From Mesonia oceanica (GTDB lineage Bacteria; Bacteroidota; Bacteroidia; Flavobacteriales; Flavobacteriaceae), in contig NZ_CABVMM010000004.1 of the NCBI RefSeq assembly GCF_902499555.1, positions 186,001 to 250,000 on the forward strand: a stretch of 64,000 nt of DNA. The letters are read 5' to 3'. Each line of letters begins with the position of its first letter. The stretch's first letter is position 1. The notes beneath the pieces are model-generated. The model was not told the DNA's origin and made no database searches. It was given only the letters and a program-made list of their open reading frames with translations. This document shows, piece by piece, positions 10,013 through 18,456 of the stretch. The translations under genes were made by a program, and so were the position numbers.

Positions 10013-10957
10013 ATGCAAAGAAGTTTTAAAGACTATTTAACCATCGCCTTAAAAGGTGTAGCTATGGGAGCTGCAGATACCGTTCCCGGTGTCTCTGGTG
10101 GAACCATCGCTTTTATTTCAGGGATTTACGAAGAATTAATTACCACCATTGGAAATATAGATTTGTCCCTTTTTTCCACTTGGAAAAAACACGGTTTTAA
10201 AAGTTTCTGGGAAAAATTAAACGGTAATTTTATTGTAGCCCTCATCGTCGGGATTTTATTCAGCGTATTTACTTTTATGCGTTTGGCCAATTACCTATTG
10301 CAAGAACATCCCATCCTTATTTGGTCTTTTTTCTTTGGATTAGTAATCGCCAGTATTTGGTTTGTTGCCAAGCAAATTGAAAAATGGAAAATTCCAACCA
10401 TCATTGCTGCAATTTTGGGAGCAGTAATAGCTTATTACCTTACTTCTCTTCCTCCGGCAGCATCATCTAACAGTAATTTATACCTCTTACTTTGTGGAGC
10501 TTTAGCCGTTTGTGCTATGATATTACCAGGAATTTCAGGAGCTTTCATCTTAGTATTGCTAGGAGCATATCGAAATATTACCCAAGCTGTTCACGATTTT
10601 GATTTTAAAAAAATTGCCTTGGTTGCTTTAGGCGCTATAGTTGGTTTGCTTACCTTTTCTAAAATTTTGAAATGGTTATTTAAACACTATAGAAATTTAA
10701 CTTTAGCTATATTAACAGGTTTTATTACCGGTTCTTTAAATAAAATCTGGCCTTGGAAAGAAGTGTTGGAAAGTACAAAAATTGAAGAAAAAATAATCGT
10801 ATTAAAAGATAAATCTGTTTTACCATGGAATTACGATGGAGAGTCCAATTTACTTTTTGCCACTTTATTAATGCTTGCCGGATTCTTTTTAATTATTATC
10901 TTGGAAAAATTAGCAGACCAGAAGCCAGACGGAGATGCAGCAAACCCGGACGTTTAA
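10013..10957 (+). CDS. DUF368 membrane protein (PopT-type polyprenyl-phosphate transporter), copy 1
   Basis: This is a 314-residue polytopic membrane protein of the DUF368 family. Each half carries the family signature: ALKGVAMGAADTVPGVSGGT near the N-terminus and ALAVCAMILPGISGAF in the middle, consistent with internal inverted symmetry. DUF368 proteins (PopT) have been shown in other bacteria to recycle undecaprenyl phosphate across the cytoplasmic membrane for peptidoglycan and surface-polymer synthesis. It is followed by a second DUF368 gene whose start overlaps its end by 23 bp, so the two are translationally coupled. Confidence 0.88.
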   Translation: MQRSFKDYLTIALKGVAMGAADTVPGVSGGTIAFISGIYEELITTIGNIDLSLFSTWKKHGFKSFWEKLNGNFIVALIVGILFSVFTFMRLANYLLQEHPILIWSFFFGLVIASIWFVAKQIEKWKIPTIIAAILGAVIAYYLTSLPPAASSNSNLYLLLCGALAVCAMILPGISGAFILVLLGAYRNITQAVHDFDFKKIALVALGAIVGLLTFSKILKWLFKHYRNLTLAILTGFITGSLNKIWPWKEVLESTKIEEKIIVLKDKSVLPWNYDGESNLLFATLLMLAGFFLIIILEKLADQKPDGDAANPDV

Positions 10958-11957
10958 AGATAAAATATTTTTAGTATTAAAAGGGCTCGCCATGGGAGCT
11001 GCCAATAAAGTTCCCGGAGTTTCAGGCGGAGTCGTAGCTTTTGTTGCCGGCTTCTACGAAGAATTTATTTATTCGCTTCAAAAAGTAAACTATAAAGCCT
11101 TTTTATTACTCATCAACGGCAGGTTTAAAAGTCTCTACCACTATGTGAATGGAAAATTTTTAGGACTGCTTATTTTGGGAATGGTCATAAGTTATTTTAG
11201 CATTTCTAAAATATTGGATTTTCTTATTGTTCATTTTGAATTATATGTTTGGGCTTCTTTCTTCGGAATGATTATAGGGTCTATTTATTACATTTCCAAA
11301 GACTTCAGGCTCAAGTCAGCCAAAAATTTAATGTTCATCGCATTAGGTATTATCGCAGGTGTCGGAATAAGTTTAATGGAACCTGCTACCGAAAACAACA
11401 ACCTCTGGTTTGTATTTGTATGTGGGATTATAGGTGTATCTGGAATGACCCTTCCGGGACTTTCCGGTTCTTTCATTTTAATTCTGATAGGAAACTATGT
11501 GTTATTATTGGTTGATTCTGTAAACGCGCTCTTTAATACCTTAACAGATATTGCGAGATGGGATTTTTCATTTACCAATGATGTAGAAAGAATGAGCCTA
11601 TTAAAAGTTTTAGCTTCGTTCACCTTGGGTTCTGTGGTTGGCATGGTAACCTTATCTCACATTTTAGGCTTTGTACTTAAGCATTATAAAAACATAACCT
11701 ATGCCATTATTATTGGTTTTATCACCGGTTCGCTAGGAGTAGTTTGGCCTTGGAAAGAAAAAATTTTTAAAGTAAATTCAGCAGGTGAATATCTTAAAGA
11801 TGCTAACGGAAATCTGATTTTGGACAATTACGATAGATATTTACCTCATTTAACCGATGCTTCCACGTGGATAGCCATTTTTTTCATAATTTTAGGAATC
11901 TTAATCGTGTTCGGTTTAGAACGCTACGGAAATAAAAACGCCAATACCAATGGATAA
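10935..11957 (+). CDS. DUF368 membrane protein (PopT-type), copy 2
   Basis: This 340-residue paralogue of the preceding gene has the same two signatures (LKGLAMGAANKVPGVSGGVV and IIGVSGMTLPGLSGSFIL) and similar membrane topology. It is clearly diverged, with NKVPG in place of DTVPG and a longer loop before the last helix. The ATG lies inside the end of copy 1 and its stop overlaps the aroE start by 8 bp, so the three genes are packed as one operon. The role is presumably the same, polyprenyl-phosphate transport; a heterodimer or different substrate specificity is possible. Confidence 0.87.
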   Translation: MQQTRTFKDKIFLVLKGLAMGAANKVPGVSGGVVAFVAGFYEEFIYSLQKVNYKAFLLLINGRFKSLYHYVNGKFLGLLILGMVISYFSISKILDFLIVHFELYVWASFFGMIIGSIYYISKDFRLKSAKNLMFIALGIIAGVGISLMEPATENNNLWFVFVCGIIGVSGMTLPGLSGSFILILIGNYVLLLVDSVNALFNTLTDIARWDFSFTNDVERMSLLKVLASFTLGSVVGMVTLSHILGFVLKHYKNITYAIIIGFITGSLGVVWPWKEKIFKVNSAGEYLKDANGNLILDNYDRYLPHLTDASTWIAIFFIILGILIVFGLERYGNKNANTNG

Positions 11958-12681
11958 ATACGGATTAGTAGGAAAAAATATCTCTTATTCGTTTTCTAAG
12001 AGTTACTTCGAAAAAAAGTTTGCTGCAGAAGGGATTCACGCTTCATACCAAAATTTCGACCTCCCCTCGCTCTCCGGTTTTCGTGAAATAATAGCTCTTG
12101 AAAAAAATTTAAAAGGATTAAGCGTAACCATTCCCTATAAAGAAGCTATTTTACCTTTTTTAGATCAATTGGATGAACAAGCGGCCAAAATTGGTGCGGT
12201 AAATACCATTCAGATAAAAAATAAAAAACTTGTAGGCTACAATACCGATTGTTTCGGTTTTATGAAATCTTTGTTTCCCCTGTTAGAGAAACAACATACA
12301 GAAGCTTTAATTTTAGGAACAGGCGGCGCCTCAAAAGCAATAGCTCATGCTTTACGATCATTGGGCATTGAATACCATTTTGTTTCTAGAAACCCAACTA
12401 AAAACGATTTCCCTTACGAAGGCGTCACTAAAGAAGTATTAGAAAAGCATTTTTTAATTATCAATTGTACTCCGTTGGGCACTCATCCCAATTTAGATGA
12501 AGCACCTAACATCCCTTACGAACATTTAGACCATCGCCATCTATTATATGATTTGGTTTACAACCCACCCTTAACTACCTTTTTAGCCAACGGAAAAGTA
12601 CGCGGCTGCAAGCTTTATAATGGTCAGAAAATGTTAGAATTTCAAGCAGAACGTGCGTGGGAGATCTGGAACGAGGCCTAA
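11950..12681 (+). CDS. aroE: Shikimate dehydrogenase
   Basis: AroE reduces 3-dehydroshikimate to shikimate with NADPH in chorismate synthesis. Visible motifs are the shikimate-binding SYSFSKSYF, the catalytic lysine in LSVTIPYKEAI, NTDCFGF with the catalytic aspartate, and the Rossmann glycine motif ILGTGGASKAIAHAL. The length of 243 residues is normal for Bacteroidota, slightly shorter than in E. coli. It overlaps DUF368 copy 2 by 8 bp. aroK lies elsewhere in the window (29476-29997), so the pathway genes are scattered. Confidence 0.94.
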   Translation: MDKYGLVGKNISYSFSKSYFEKKFAAEGIHASYQNFDLPSLSGFREIIALEKNLKGLSVTIPYKEAILPFLDQLDEQAAKIGAVNTIQIKNKKLVGYNTDCFGFMKSLFPLLEKQHTEALILGTGGASKAIAHALRSLGIEYHFVSRNPTKNDFPYEGVTKEVLEKHFLIINCTPLGTHPNLDEAPNIPYEHLDHRHLLYDLVYNPPLTTFLANGKVRGCKLYNGQKMLEFQAERAWEIWNEA

Positions 12682-12762
12682 ACCTTCATTCTACTTCATG
12701 ACAAGATTTTTTTCTTTTTTTTGCAGAGTAGCCTAGGAGTTACTATCTTTCAAAACTAAATA

Positions 12763-14823
12763 ATGACGAACTTAACATTGAAAGATATGTCTGAAAAGGA
12801 AAAATCTCAAAACCAGGAAGAAGAGCAAAATCAAGCCCCAATCCCTTCAGAGAATAAAGAAGATCAAGAAACTACAGAAAGTCCTAATTCTGAAGCAGAA
12901 CAATCCATGATTGATGAATCTGAGAAGAAACCCGTTGATAATAATAACGAGCAACTTAATACAGAAGGATCTATAGATGAAGAGGAGGAGGCTGAAGAAA
13001 ATTCTGAAGTAAAAGAAAATAAAGACGAAGATTCTTCCCATCAAGATGAATTAGACGATGCCATTGCTGAAGATAGCGAAGATGAAGACTCTCACGAGCG
13101 CCACGGCATAGAAATGAAAGACTATCATTCTATGAACATGCAGGAGTTGGTGAAGGAACTTTCCAAGCTTATCAAAGATGAAAAAGTTCATCACATACGT
13201 GAACACGTTCAAGAAATAAAAACTGAATTTGATGCGAAGTTTGAAGAGGAAATGGAGCAGAAAAAAGAGGAGTTTTTAGAAGAAGGCGGTAATATTATAG
13301 ACTTCCACTACTCCACTCCCCTTAAAAAAGAATTCAATTCAGTTTACTTCGACTATAAAGAAAAACGCAACAATTATTACCAACAGCTAAAGAAAAACCT
13401 TCAAAAAAACTTAGAAGATCGTTTAGCAATTATTGAAGAGTTAAAAGGTATGATTGGTGCAGGCGCAGATATGAACGCCAATTTCAATCAATTTAAAGAA
13501 CTTCAAGAGCGTTGGAAAAAAGCAGGACCGGTTCCTCGCGAGAGCTATAAAGATATTTGGAGAACTTACCATCACCACGTAGAACATTTTTACGATTTCT
13601 TACACTTAGACCGTGAGTTTAGGGATATGGATTTTAAACATAACCTAGAACAGAAATTAAAAATGATTGCCCGTGCCGAAGAGTTAGCAGAAGAAAAAGA
13701 CATTAACCGTGCGTTTAGGGAGTTACAAATGCTCCATAAAATGTGGAAAGAAGATGTAGGCCCGGTTGCTAAAGAATACCGTGAAGATATATGGGAAAAA
13801 TTTAGCGATGCCACTAAAAAAATTCACGAAAATCGTCAGGATCACTTCGCAGAACTGGATAAAGAAAAAGAAAAAAACCTAGAAGTCAAGAAAGACATTA
13901 TTGAGCAAATTAAAGTAATTGCAGATGATGAAATTACTTCTCACAATCAAGCTCAACAACGCATTAAACTTGTTGAAGAATTACGGGAAAAATTCTTTAA
14001 AGCAGGGAAAGTACCTAGAAATGTAAATGAAGAAACTTGGCAATCTTTCAAACAAACGGTTAGAACTTTTAACCGTAAGAAAAATGCCTTCTACAAAAAC
14101 CTTAAAAAAGAGCAATATAATAATCTACAGAAAAAGCTTGAATTAATTGAAATTGCCGAAGCTAATAAAGACAACGAGGACTTTAAAATCACAACGCCGG
14201 TAATGAAAAAAGTTCAATCTGAATGGAAGAAAATTGGTCACGTTCCCAGAAAAGACAGCGATAAGATTTGGAAACGTTTTAAGGCTGCATGTAATCACTA
14301 TTTTGACAGATTGCATTCGGTAAGAAACGAAGAAAATAAAGAAGAAAACGAAGCTTTTGATAAAAAGAAAGAACTTTTAGATGCAGTAAGAGACTTAGAG
14401 CTTTCAGGAGATCCAAAAGAAGATATCAAAATTATCAAAGCTAAAATCTCAGAATGGAAAGAAGTAGGTCGCGTACCTTACAACCGTCGCTATATTGAAG
14501 GAAAATTCAATAAAGTACTCGATAAACTTTTTGAACAAGTAGATATTGGTAGAAAAGAGGCTGAAATGATGAAATACGAAAATCGTGTTCAGGCCCTAGA
14601 TGAAGCTGATGATGATCGAAAAATTGAAAAAGAAGAAAATTTCTTACGTAAGAAAATATCAGATACCAAGGCAGAAATAAATCAATTAGAAAATAATTTA
14701 CAATTTTTCTCTAATGTAGATGAAACCAATCCAATGGTAAGAGAGGTTCTTAAAAATATAGAAAGACATAAAGTACAATTGGAAACTTGGAAAGCCAAAC
14801 TAAAAAAAGTAAGATCACTTTAA
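12763..14823 (+). CDS. DUF349-repeat protein with acidic N-terminus
   Basis: This 686-residue, highly charged, mostly helical protein has an N-terminal ~110 residues that are very acidic and low in complexity, probably disordered. They are followed by five DUF349 repeats, each with the W-K-x-x-G-x-V-P core (ERWKKAGPVPRESYKDIW, MWKEDVGPVAKEYREDIW, KFFKAGKVPRNVNEETW, EWKKIGHVPRKDSDKIW, EWKEVGRVPYNRRY). It ends in a coiled coil. DUF349 function is not established to my knowledge. The ATG at 12787 (MSEKEKSQ) is an equally good start. It is monocistronic, with a terminator following. Confidence 0.82.
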   Translation: MTNLTLKDMSEKEKSQNQEEEQNQAPIPSENKEDQETTESPNSEAEQSMIDESEKKPVDNNNEQLNTEGSIDEEEEAEENSEVKENKDEDSSHQDELDDAIAEDSEDEDSHERHGIEMKDYHSMNMQELVKELSKLIKDEKVHHIREHVQEIKTEFDAKFEEEMEQKKEEFLEEGGNIIDFHYSTPLKKEFNSVYFDYKEKRNNYYQQLKKNLQKNLEDRLAIIEELKGMIGAGADMNANFNQFKELQERWKKAGPVPRESYKDIWRTYHHHVEHFYDFLHLDREFRDMDFKHNLEQKLKMIARAEELAEEKDINRAFRELQMLHKMWKEDVGPVAKEYREDIWEKFSDATKKIHENRQDHFAELDKEKEKNLEVKKDIIEQIKVIADDEITSHNQAQQRIKLVEELREKFFKAGKVPRNVNEETWQSFKQTVRTFNRKKNAFYKNLKKEQYNNLQKKLELIEIAEANKDNEDFKITTPVMKKVQSEWKKIGHVPRKDSDKIWKRFKAACNHYFDRLHSVRNEENKEENEAFDKKKELLDAVRDLELSGDPKEDIKIIKAKISEWKEVGRVPYNRRYIEGKFNKVLDKLFEQVDIGRKEAEMMKYENRVQALDEADDDRKIEKEENFLRKKISDTKAEINQLENNLQFFSNVDETNPMVREVLKNIERHKVQLETWKAKLKKVRSL

Positions 14824-14847
14824 TTACAGGAGATCTATAAAATTTAT

Positions 14848-14879
14848 AAGCCTTTCTATTTAACGAAAGGCTTTTTTAT
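14848..14879 (+). terminator. Intrinsic terminator after the DUF349 gene
   Basis: AAGCCTTTC (14848-14856) pairs with GAAAGGCTT (14865-14873), followed by a T run. Confidence 0.85.
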
Positions 14880-14947
14880 ACAAACTATAATTCCCCTAAA
14901 TGATATAAACCTAAACTTAATCGTTAATAACCTTCAGAATAGAACAA

Positions 14948-15790
14948 ATGCTCGTAGATAATATTCCTGATATATTTATTCCGGAAATAGAGAATTCACC
15001 AGAAATCTTAGTTCACGATTTTAGGATGACTACCGATAATGTAAAAAGTAAAGTAAACTTGCGTATGCATATGTTCAGCTTTTTGCAGATAGGAAAAAAG
15101 GAAGTTCATTTTGCAGAAACTTCGGTAAGGGTAGACAAAAACCAATCGATATTAACTACTAAAGGAAACTGTTTATGGACAGAGCTTTTAGATACTGAAA
15201 ATAGTTATTACTGTAAACTTTTCTTTTTTTCTGAAAAAGTCCTGAAAGATTTTCTGAAAAAACATCCAATCTCTTCTAAAGAAAGAGCACAAGAAAATCC
15301 ATTTTTTATTATTGAAAACGACAATTTTATTTCAGCTTTTATCGATTCCCTTTCTGCAATTGGTAACAATCAGCTTCATCAAAATGAGTCTTTAATTAAG
15401 GTGAAGTTTGAAGAAATCCTACTTTATCTTTCAGGTAAATACGGCAATCAATTCAGTTCTTTTCTTCAATCTTTAATTCAAGAAAAAAACTCAACTTTTC
15501 GTGATGTGGTAGAACGTCATGTTTACTCTAATTTAAAAGTAGAGGAAATTGCTTTTTTATGCAATATGAGCCTTTCAACCTTTAAAAGGCATTTTAAGGA
15601 AGAGTTTCAGGCTTCACCAGGAAAATGGTTGTTAGATCAACGCTTAGAAAAAGCTAAAATCTTAATGGAACAACGTGACGTTAAAGCTTCAGAGGTGTAT
15701 TTAGAAATTGGCTACAATAACTTATCTAACTTTAGTACAGCCTTTAAGAACAAGTTCGGAATTAGTCCAAAAGAGCTTTCTTGCAATTAA
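14948..15790 (+). CDS. AraC-family transcriptional regulator
   Basis: This 280-residue protein has a cupin-like N-terminal sensing half and a C-terminal AraC DNA-binding domain with two helix-turn-helix motifs (VEEIAFLCNMSLSTFKRHFK and ASEVYLEIGYNNLSNFSTAF, then FGISPKEL). It is followed 114 bp later on the same strand by an aldehyde dehydrogenase gene that has its own promoter-like box. By position I infer that it controls that gene. The effector is unknown. Confidence 0.88.
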   Translation: MLVDNIPDIFIPEIENSPEILVHDFRMTTDNVKSKVNLRMHMFSFLQIGKKEVHFAETSVRVDKNQSILTTKGNCLWTELLDTENSYYCKLFFFSEKVLKDFLKKHPISSKERAQENPFFIIENDNFISAFIDSLSAIGNNQLHQNESLIKVKFEEILLYLSGKYGNQFSSFLQSLIQEKNSTFRDVVERHVYSNLKVEEIAFLCNMSLSTFKRHFKEEFQASPGKWLLDQRLEKAKILMEQRDVKASEVYLEIGYNNLSNFSTAFKNKFGISPKELSCN

Positions 15791-15871
15791 AATAGTTCAA
15801 TTATATCCATATTGAACCAAATTCATAACTAATTGACTTCTTTTAATAAATAGCCAAGCGTCGTTCTCCTT

Positions 15872-15879
15872 TAGTTTTG
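15872..15879 (+). promoter_or_regulatory. Putative -7 box for the aldehyde dehydrogenase gene
   Basis: TAGTTTTG matches TAnnTTTG, 25 nt upstream of the ATG at 15905. No good -33 element is visible, which would suit an activator-dependent promoter such as one driven by the adjacent AraC protein. Confidence 0.45.
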
Positions 15880-15904
15880 CAGATGTAATTAAAAATGAAA
15901 AATT

Positions 15905-17407
15905 ATGTCTCAAGTACAAAAACCTACTTTTAAAGAAAAGTACGACAACTTTATAAACGGTGAATTTGTAGCACCGGTTAAAGGAGAATATTTTGATAAT
16001 GTTTCTCCGGTAGATGGAAAAATATTTACCAAAGCGGCAAGATCTTCTGAAGAAGATGTCAACCTTGCGTTAGATGCTGCTCACGCTGCATTCCCAACTT
16101 GGAGTACTACTTCTGCAACCGAGCGTAGCAATATGTTATTAAAAATTGCGCAGGTGATGGAAGATAATTTCGAATACCTAGCCACTTTAGAAACTATCGA
16201 TAACGGGAAACCTATTCGTGAAGCAAGAGCGGCAGATATACCTTACTGTATTGATCACTTCAGGTATTTTGCCGGAGTAATTCGCGCTGATGAGGGAACT
16301 ATCTCAGAACATGATAAAGACACCGTAAGCATTGCTCTTCACGAGCCGGTTGGTGTTGTAGGAGAAATTATTCCTTGGAACTTCCCATTATTAATGTTGG
16401 CTTGGAAAGTTGCTCCGGCATTAGCTGCAGGCTGTACAGCTGTTGTAAAACCAGCTGAACAAACTCCTACCAGTGTGATGTGTTTTATGGAGTTAATTAA
16501 AGACGTTTTACCAAAAGGTGTATTAAATATTGTTACCGGTTTTGGTGCAGAAGCTGGTGAAGCTTTAGCAACTTCTAAACGTGTGGCCAAACTTTCGTTC
16601 ACAGGTTCTACAGAAACCGGTCGTAAAGTAATGCACAATGCAGCAGAGAACATTATTCCGCTAACTTTAGAGTTAGGTGGTAAATCTCCAAACGTATTCT
16701 TTAGTTCTGTAGCAGATCAAGACGATAACTTCTTCGACAAAGCTATAGAAGGAGCATTAATGTTTGCCTTAAACCAAGGTGAGATCTGTACTTCCCCTTC
16801 TAGAATTTTAGTACAAGAAGATATCGCAGACAAGTTTATCGAAAAAATGCAAGAGCGTTTAGCCGCTGTAAAAACTGGTCATCCGTTAGATCCTGAAACG
16901 ATGATTGGTTCTCAAGTTTCTAAAGCTCAATTCGAAAAAATCATGAACTACATTAAAATTGGTCGTGAAGAAGGAGCTGAAGTTCTTGCAGGTGGTGAAG
17001 CTGGTAACTATGAAGGTGAAATTAAAGACGGTTACTACATTCAACCAACGGTATTAAAAGGTAAAAATGATATGCGTGTTTTCCAAGAAGAGATTTTTGG
17101 TCCTGTAGTATCATTAACCACCTTTAAAACCGTGGAAGAAGCTATTGAACTTGCTAACGATACTGCTTACGGTTTAGGAGCCGGAGTTTGGAGTAGAGAT
17201 GCGCACGAACTTTACCAAGTACCAAGAGCTATCCAAGCCGGTAGAGTTTGGGTAAACCAATACCATACCTACCCTGCTCACGCACCATTTGGTGGAGTAA
17301 AAGAATCTGGTTTTGGTCGTGAAAACCATAAAATGGCATTAGATCACTACCGTGTGGTTAAAAACATGCTTATTTCTTACAGTAAAGATGCTGTAGGATT
17401 ATTCTAA
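15905..17407 (+). CDS. NAD(P)-dependent aldehyde dehydrogenase
   Basis: This 500-residue ALDH-superfamily enzyme oxidises an aldehyde to the carboxylate. All catalytic parts are visible: the oxyanion asparagine in IIPWNFPLLMLAWK, cofactor binding with VKPAEQTP and FTGSTETGR, the general base in LELGGKSPN, the nucleophilic cysteine in NQGEICTSPSR, and EEIFGPVVS. It resembles the AldB/AcoD/ExaC group acting on acetaldehyde and related short aldehydes; the substrate is inferred. Codon use looks like that of well-expressed genes. It is bounded by its own promoter-like box and a strong terminator. Confidence 0.92.
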   Translation: MSQVQKPTFKEKYDNFINGEFVAPVKGEYFDNVSPVDGKIFTKAARSSEEDVNLALDAAHAAFPTWSTTSATERSNMLLKIAQVMEDNFEYLATLETIDNGKPIREARAADIPYCIDHFRYFAGVIRADEGTISEHDKDTVSIALHEPVGVVGEIIPWNFPLLMLAWKVAPALAAGCTAVVKPAEQTPTSVMCFMELIKDVLPKGVLNIVTGFGAEAGEALATSKRVAKLSFTGSTETGRKVMHNAAENIIPLTLELGGKSPNVFFSSVADQDDNFFDKAIEGALMFALNQGEICTSPSRILVQEDIADKFIEKMQERLAAVKTGHPLDPETMIGSQVSKAQFEKIMNYIKIGREEGAEVLAGGEAGNYEGEIKDGYYIQPTVLKGKNDMRVFQEEIFGPVVSLTTFKTVEEAIELANDTAYGLGAGVWSRDAHELYQVPRAIQAGRVWVNQYHTYPAHAPFGGVKESGFGRENHKMALDHYRVVKNMLISYSKDAVGLF

Positions 17408-17427
17408 GCATTGCAATACACTGTGTA

Positions 17428-17459
17428 AAAGCCTCAGAATAATCTGAGGCTTTTTTTAT
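17428..17459 (+). terminator. Intrinsic terminator after the aldehyde dehydrogenase
   Basis: AAAGCCTCAGA (17428-17438) pairs perfectly with TCTGAGGCTTT (17443-17453) around a 4-nt loop, followed by a T run. Confidence 0.92.
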
Positions 17460-17526
17460 ACTACAAACTGACAGCTTTACAAAATGGTATTTTTTTTGAT
17501 AGATGATTTTTTAAAAATAAAATATC

Positions 17527-18057
17527 ATGAAAAAGTTAGCATTAATAACATTGAGTTTGGGCTTTTTCTGGTCTTGTTCTTCACAAACTGAAAAAGCCGA
17601 AACTTCTAAGAATTATGAGGATATAAAAGGTGAAAGTCCTCAAGGAAATTGGGAAGTTCATAAAGAATTTGATGAACACGGAAATTTAGTTCGAAAAGAC
17701 TCTACTTATTCTTACAGTTGGTCATCTGTAAATGGTAGAGAAGTGAATCCGCAAGAGATGGATAGCTTAATGGCAAATGCCCGAAAGATGATGCAATCGC
17801 ATATGAATAGTTTTAATATTTCTGGTTTTGAAAGTTCTTTTGGAGATGATTTTTTTGGGGAATCAATGATGAGCATGAACCCTGATGAGATTAGTCAAAA
17901 AATGATGAAACGAATGCAAGAAATGCAAGCGCAGTTTTTTAGTAATCAAAATTTCCCGGAAGAATCAGAAGAAATGGTAAGCCCAGGAAACAGTTCTAAT
18001 TCTACAGAAACAGAAGCCGAAAAAACTTCTTATACCACTTCGAGTCAACAAATTTAA
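17527..18057 (+). CDS. Small lipoprotein of unknown function
   Basis: This 176-residue protein has a lipoprotein signal (LGFFWSCSSQ, lipidated Cys at about residue 17). The mature part is hydrophilic, rich in Met, Ser, Glu and Gln (MMKRMQEMQAQFFSNQNFPE), with a possibly disordered Ser/Thr-rich tail. I do not recognise a family. It stands alone between two terminators. Confidence 0.6.
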   Translation: MKKLALITLSLGFFWSCSSQTEKAETSKNYEDIKGESPQGNWEVHKEFDEHGNLVRKDSTYSYSWSSVNGREVNPQEMDSLMANARKMMQSHMNSFNISGFESSFGDDFFGESMMSMNPDEISQKMMKRMQEMQAQFFSNQNFPEESEEMVSPGNSSNSTETEAEKTSYTTSSQQI

Positions 18058-18085
18058 TTCTATAAGAGTTAAATTCTAATACATA

Positions 18086-18126
18086 AATATCCTACAAGGT
18101 CTTATTGATTTTGTGGGATATTTTAT
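18086..18126 (+). terminator. Intrinsic terminator after the lipoprotein gene
   Basis: Positions 18086-18097 pair with 18111-18122 (12 pairs with one G-U, loop about 13 nt), followed by T-rich DNA. Confidence 0.7.
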
Positions 18127-18394
18127 TTAGTATTGATTTAAAAAACAATGAGTTTTTATAATTCTTCTAAAAGTTTAAAATTCATTAATATCAAATTTAA
18201 TACTGTTAGGGATGGTAGTGAAAAAGCTCGACTTGAATAGAAAAAAGTAGACTATTTTTTAGTAAACAGTAGGTAATGATCCATTGGCAGTGGGCAGTAA
18301 TTAGTAGTTGATCAGTTAATAGTTAATAATAGATCGTTGAAAGCTGATTACTAAGATTAAAAACTTCGATAAGCTCTGTGTGATCAATGGAAGT
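18127..18394. other. Gene-free stretch with short degenerate AGT-type repeats
   Basis: No credible reading frame is seen. From about 18261 to 18353 the DNA is made of imperfect, closely spaced variants of CAGTAGG, GCAGTGGGCAGTAATTAG and CAGTTAATAGTTAATAAT. This looks like a decayed short-tandem-repeat tract. Units are neither identical nor regularly spaced, so it is not a CRISPR array. Confidence 0.5.
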
Positions 18395-18432
18395 ATAAAA
18401 AAATCCCTTCCGGTGAACCGAAAGGGATTTGA
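18395..18432 (-). terminator. Intrinsic terminator of rpsA (minus strand)
   Basis: AAATCCCTT (18401-18409) pairs with AAGGGATTT (18422-18430), with an inner CGG/CCG pairing around TGAA. A poly-A run on the plus strand before it supplies the U tract for minus-strand transcripts. Confidence 0.9.
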
Positions 18433-18456
18433 TTTATTGGATAGATTTTCCAGAAA

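Noticed and set aside
11249..11515. 88-codon plus-strand frame inside DUF368 copy 2
   Set aside because: Out-of-frame shadow rich in Cys, Tyr and Arg, unlike any real membrane or soluble protein here.
16339..16653. 104-codon minus-strand frame inside the aldehyde dehydrogenase
   Set aside because: Antisense shadow of a gene with strong codon bias; no recognisable protein pattern.
18261..18353. Possible CRISPR array
   Set aside because: Repeat units are imperfect, overlapping and irregular, with no spacer structure and no cas genes in the window.
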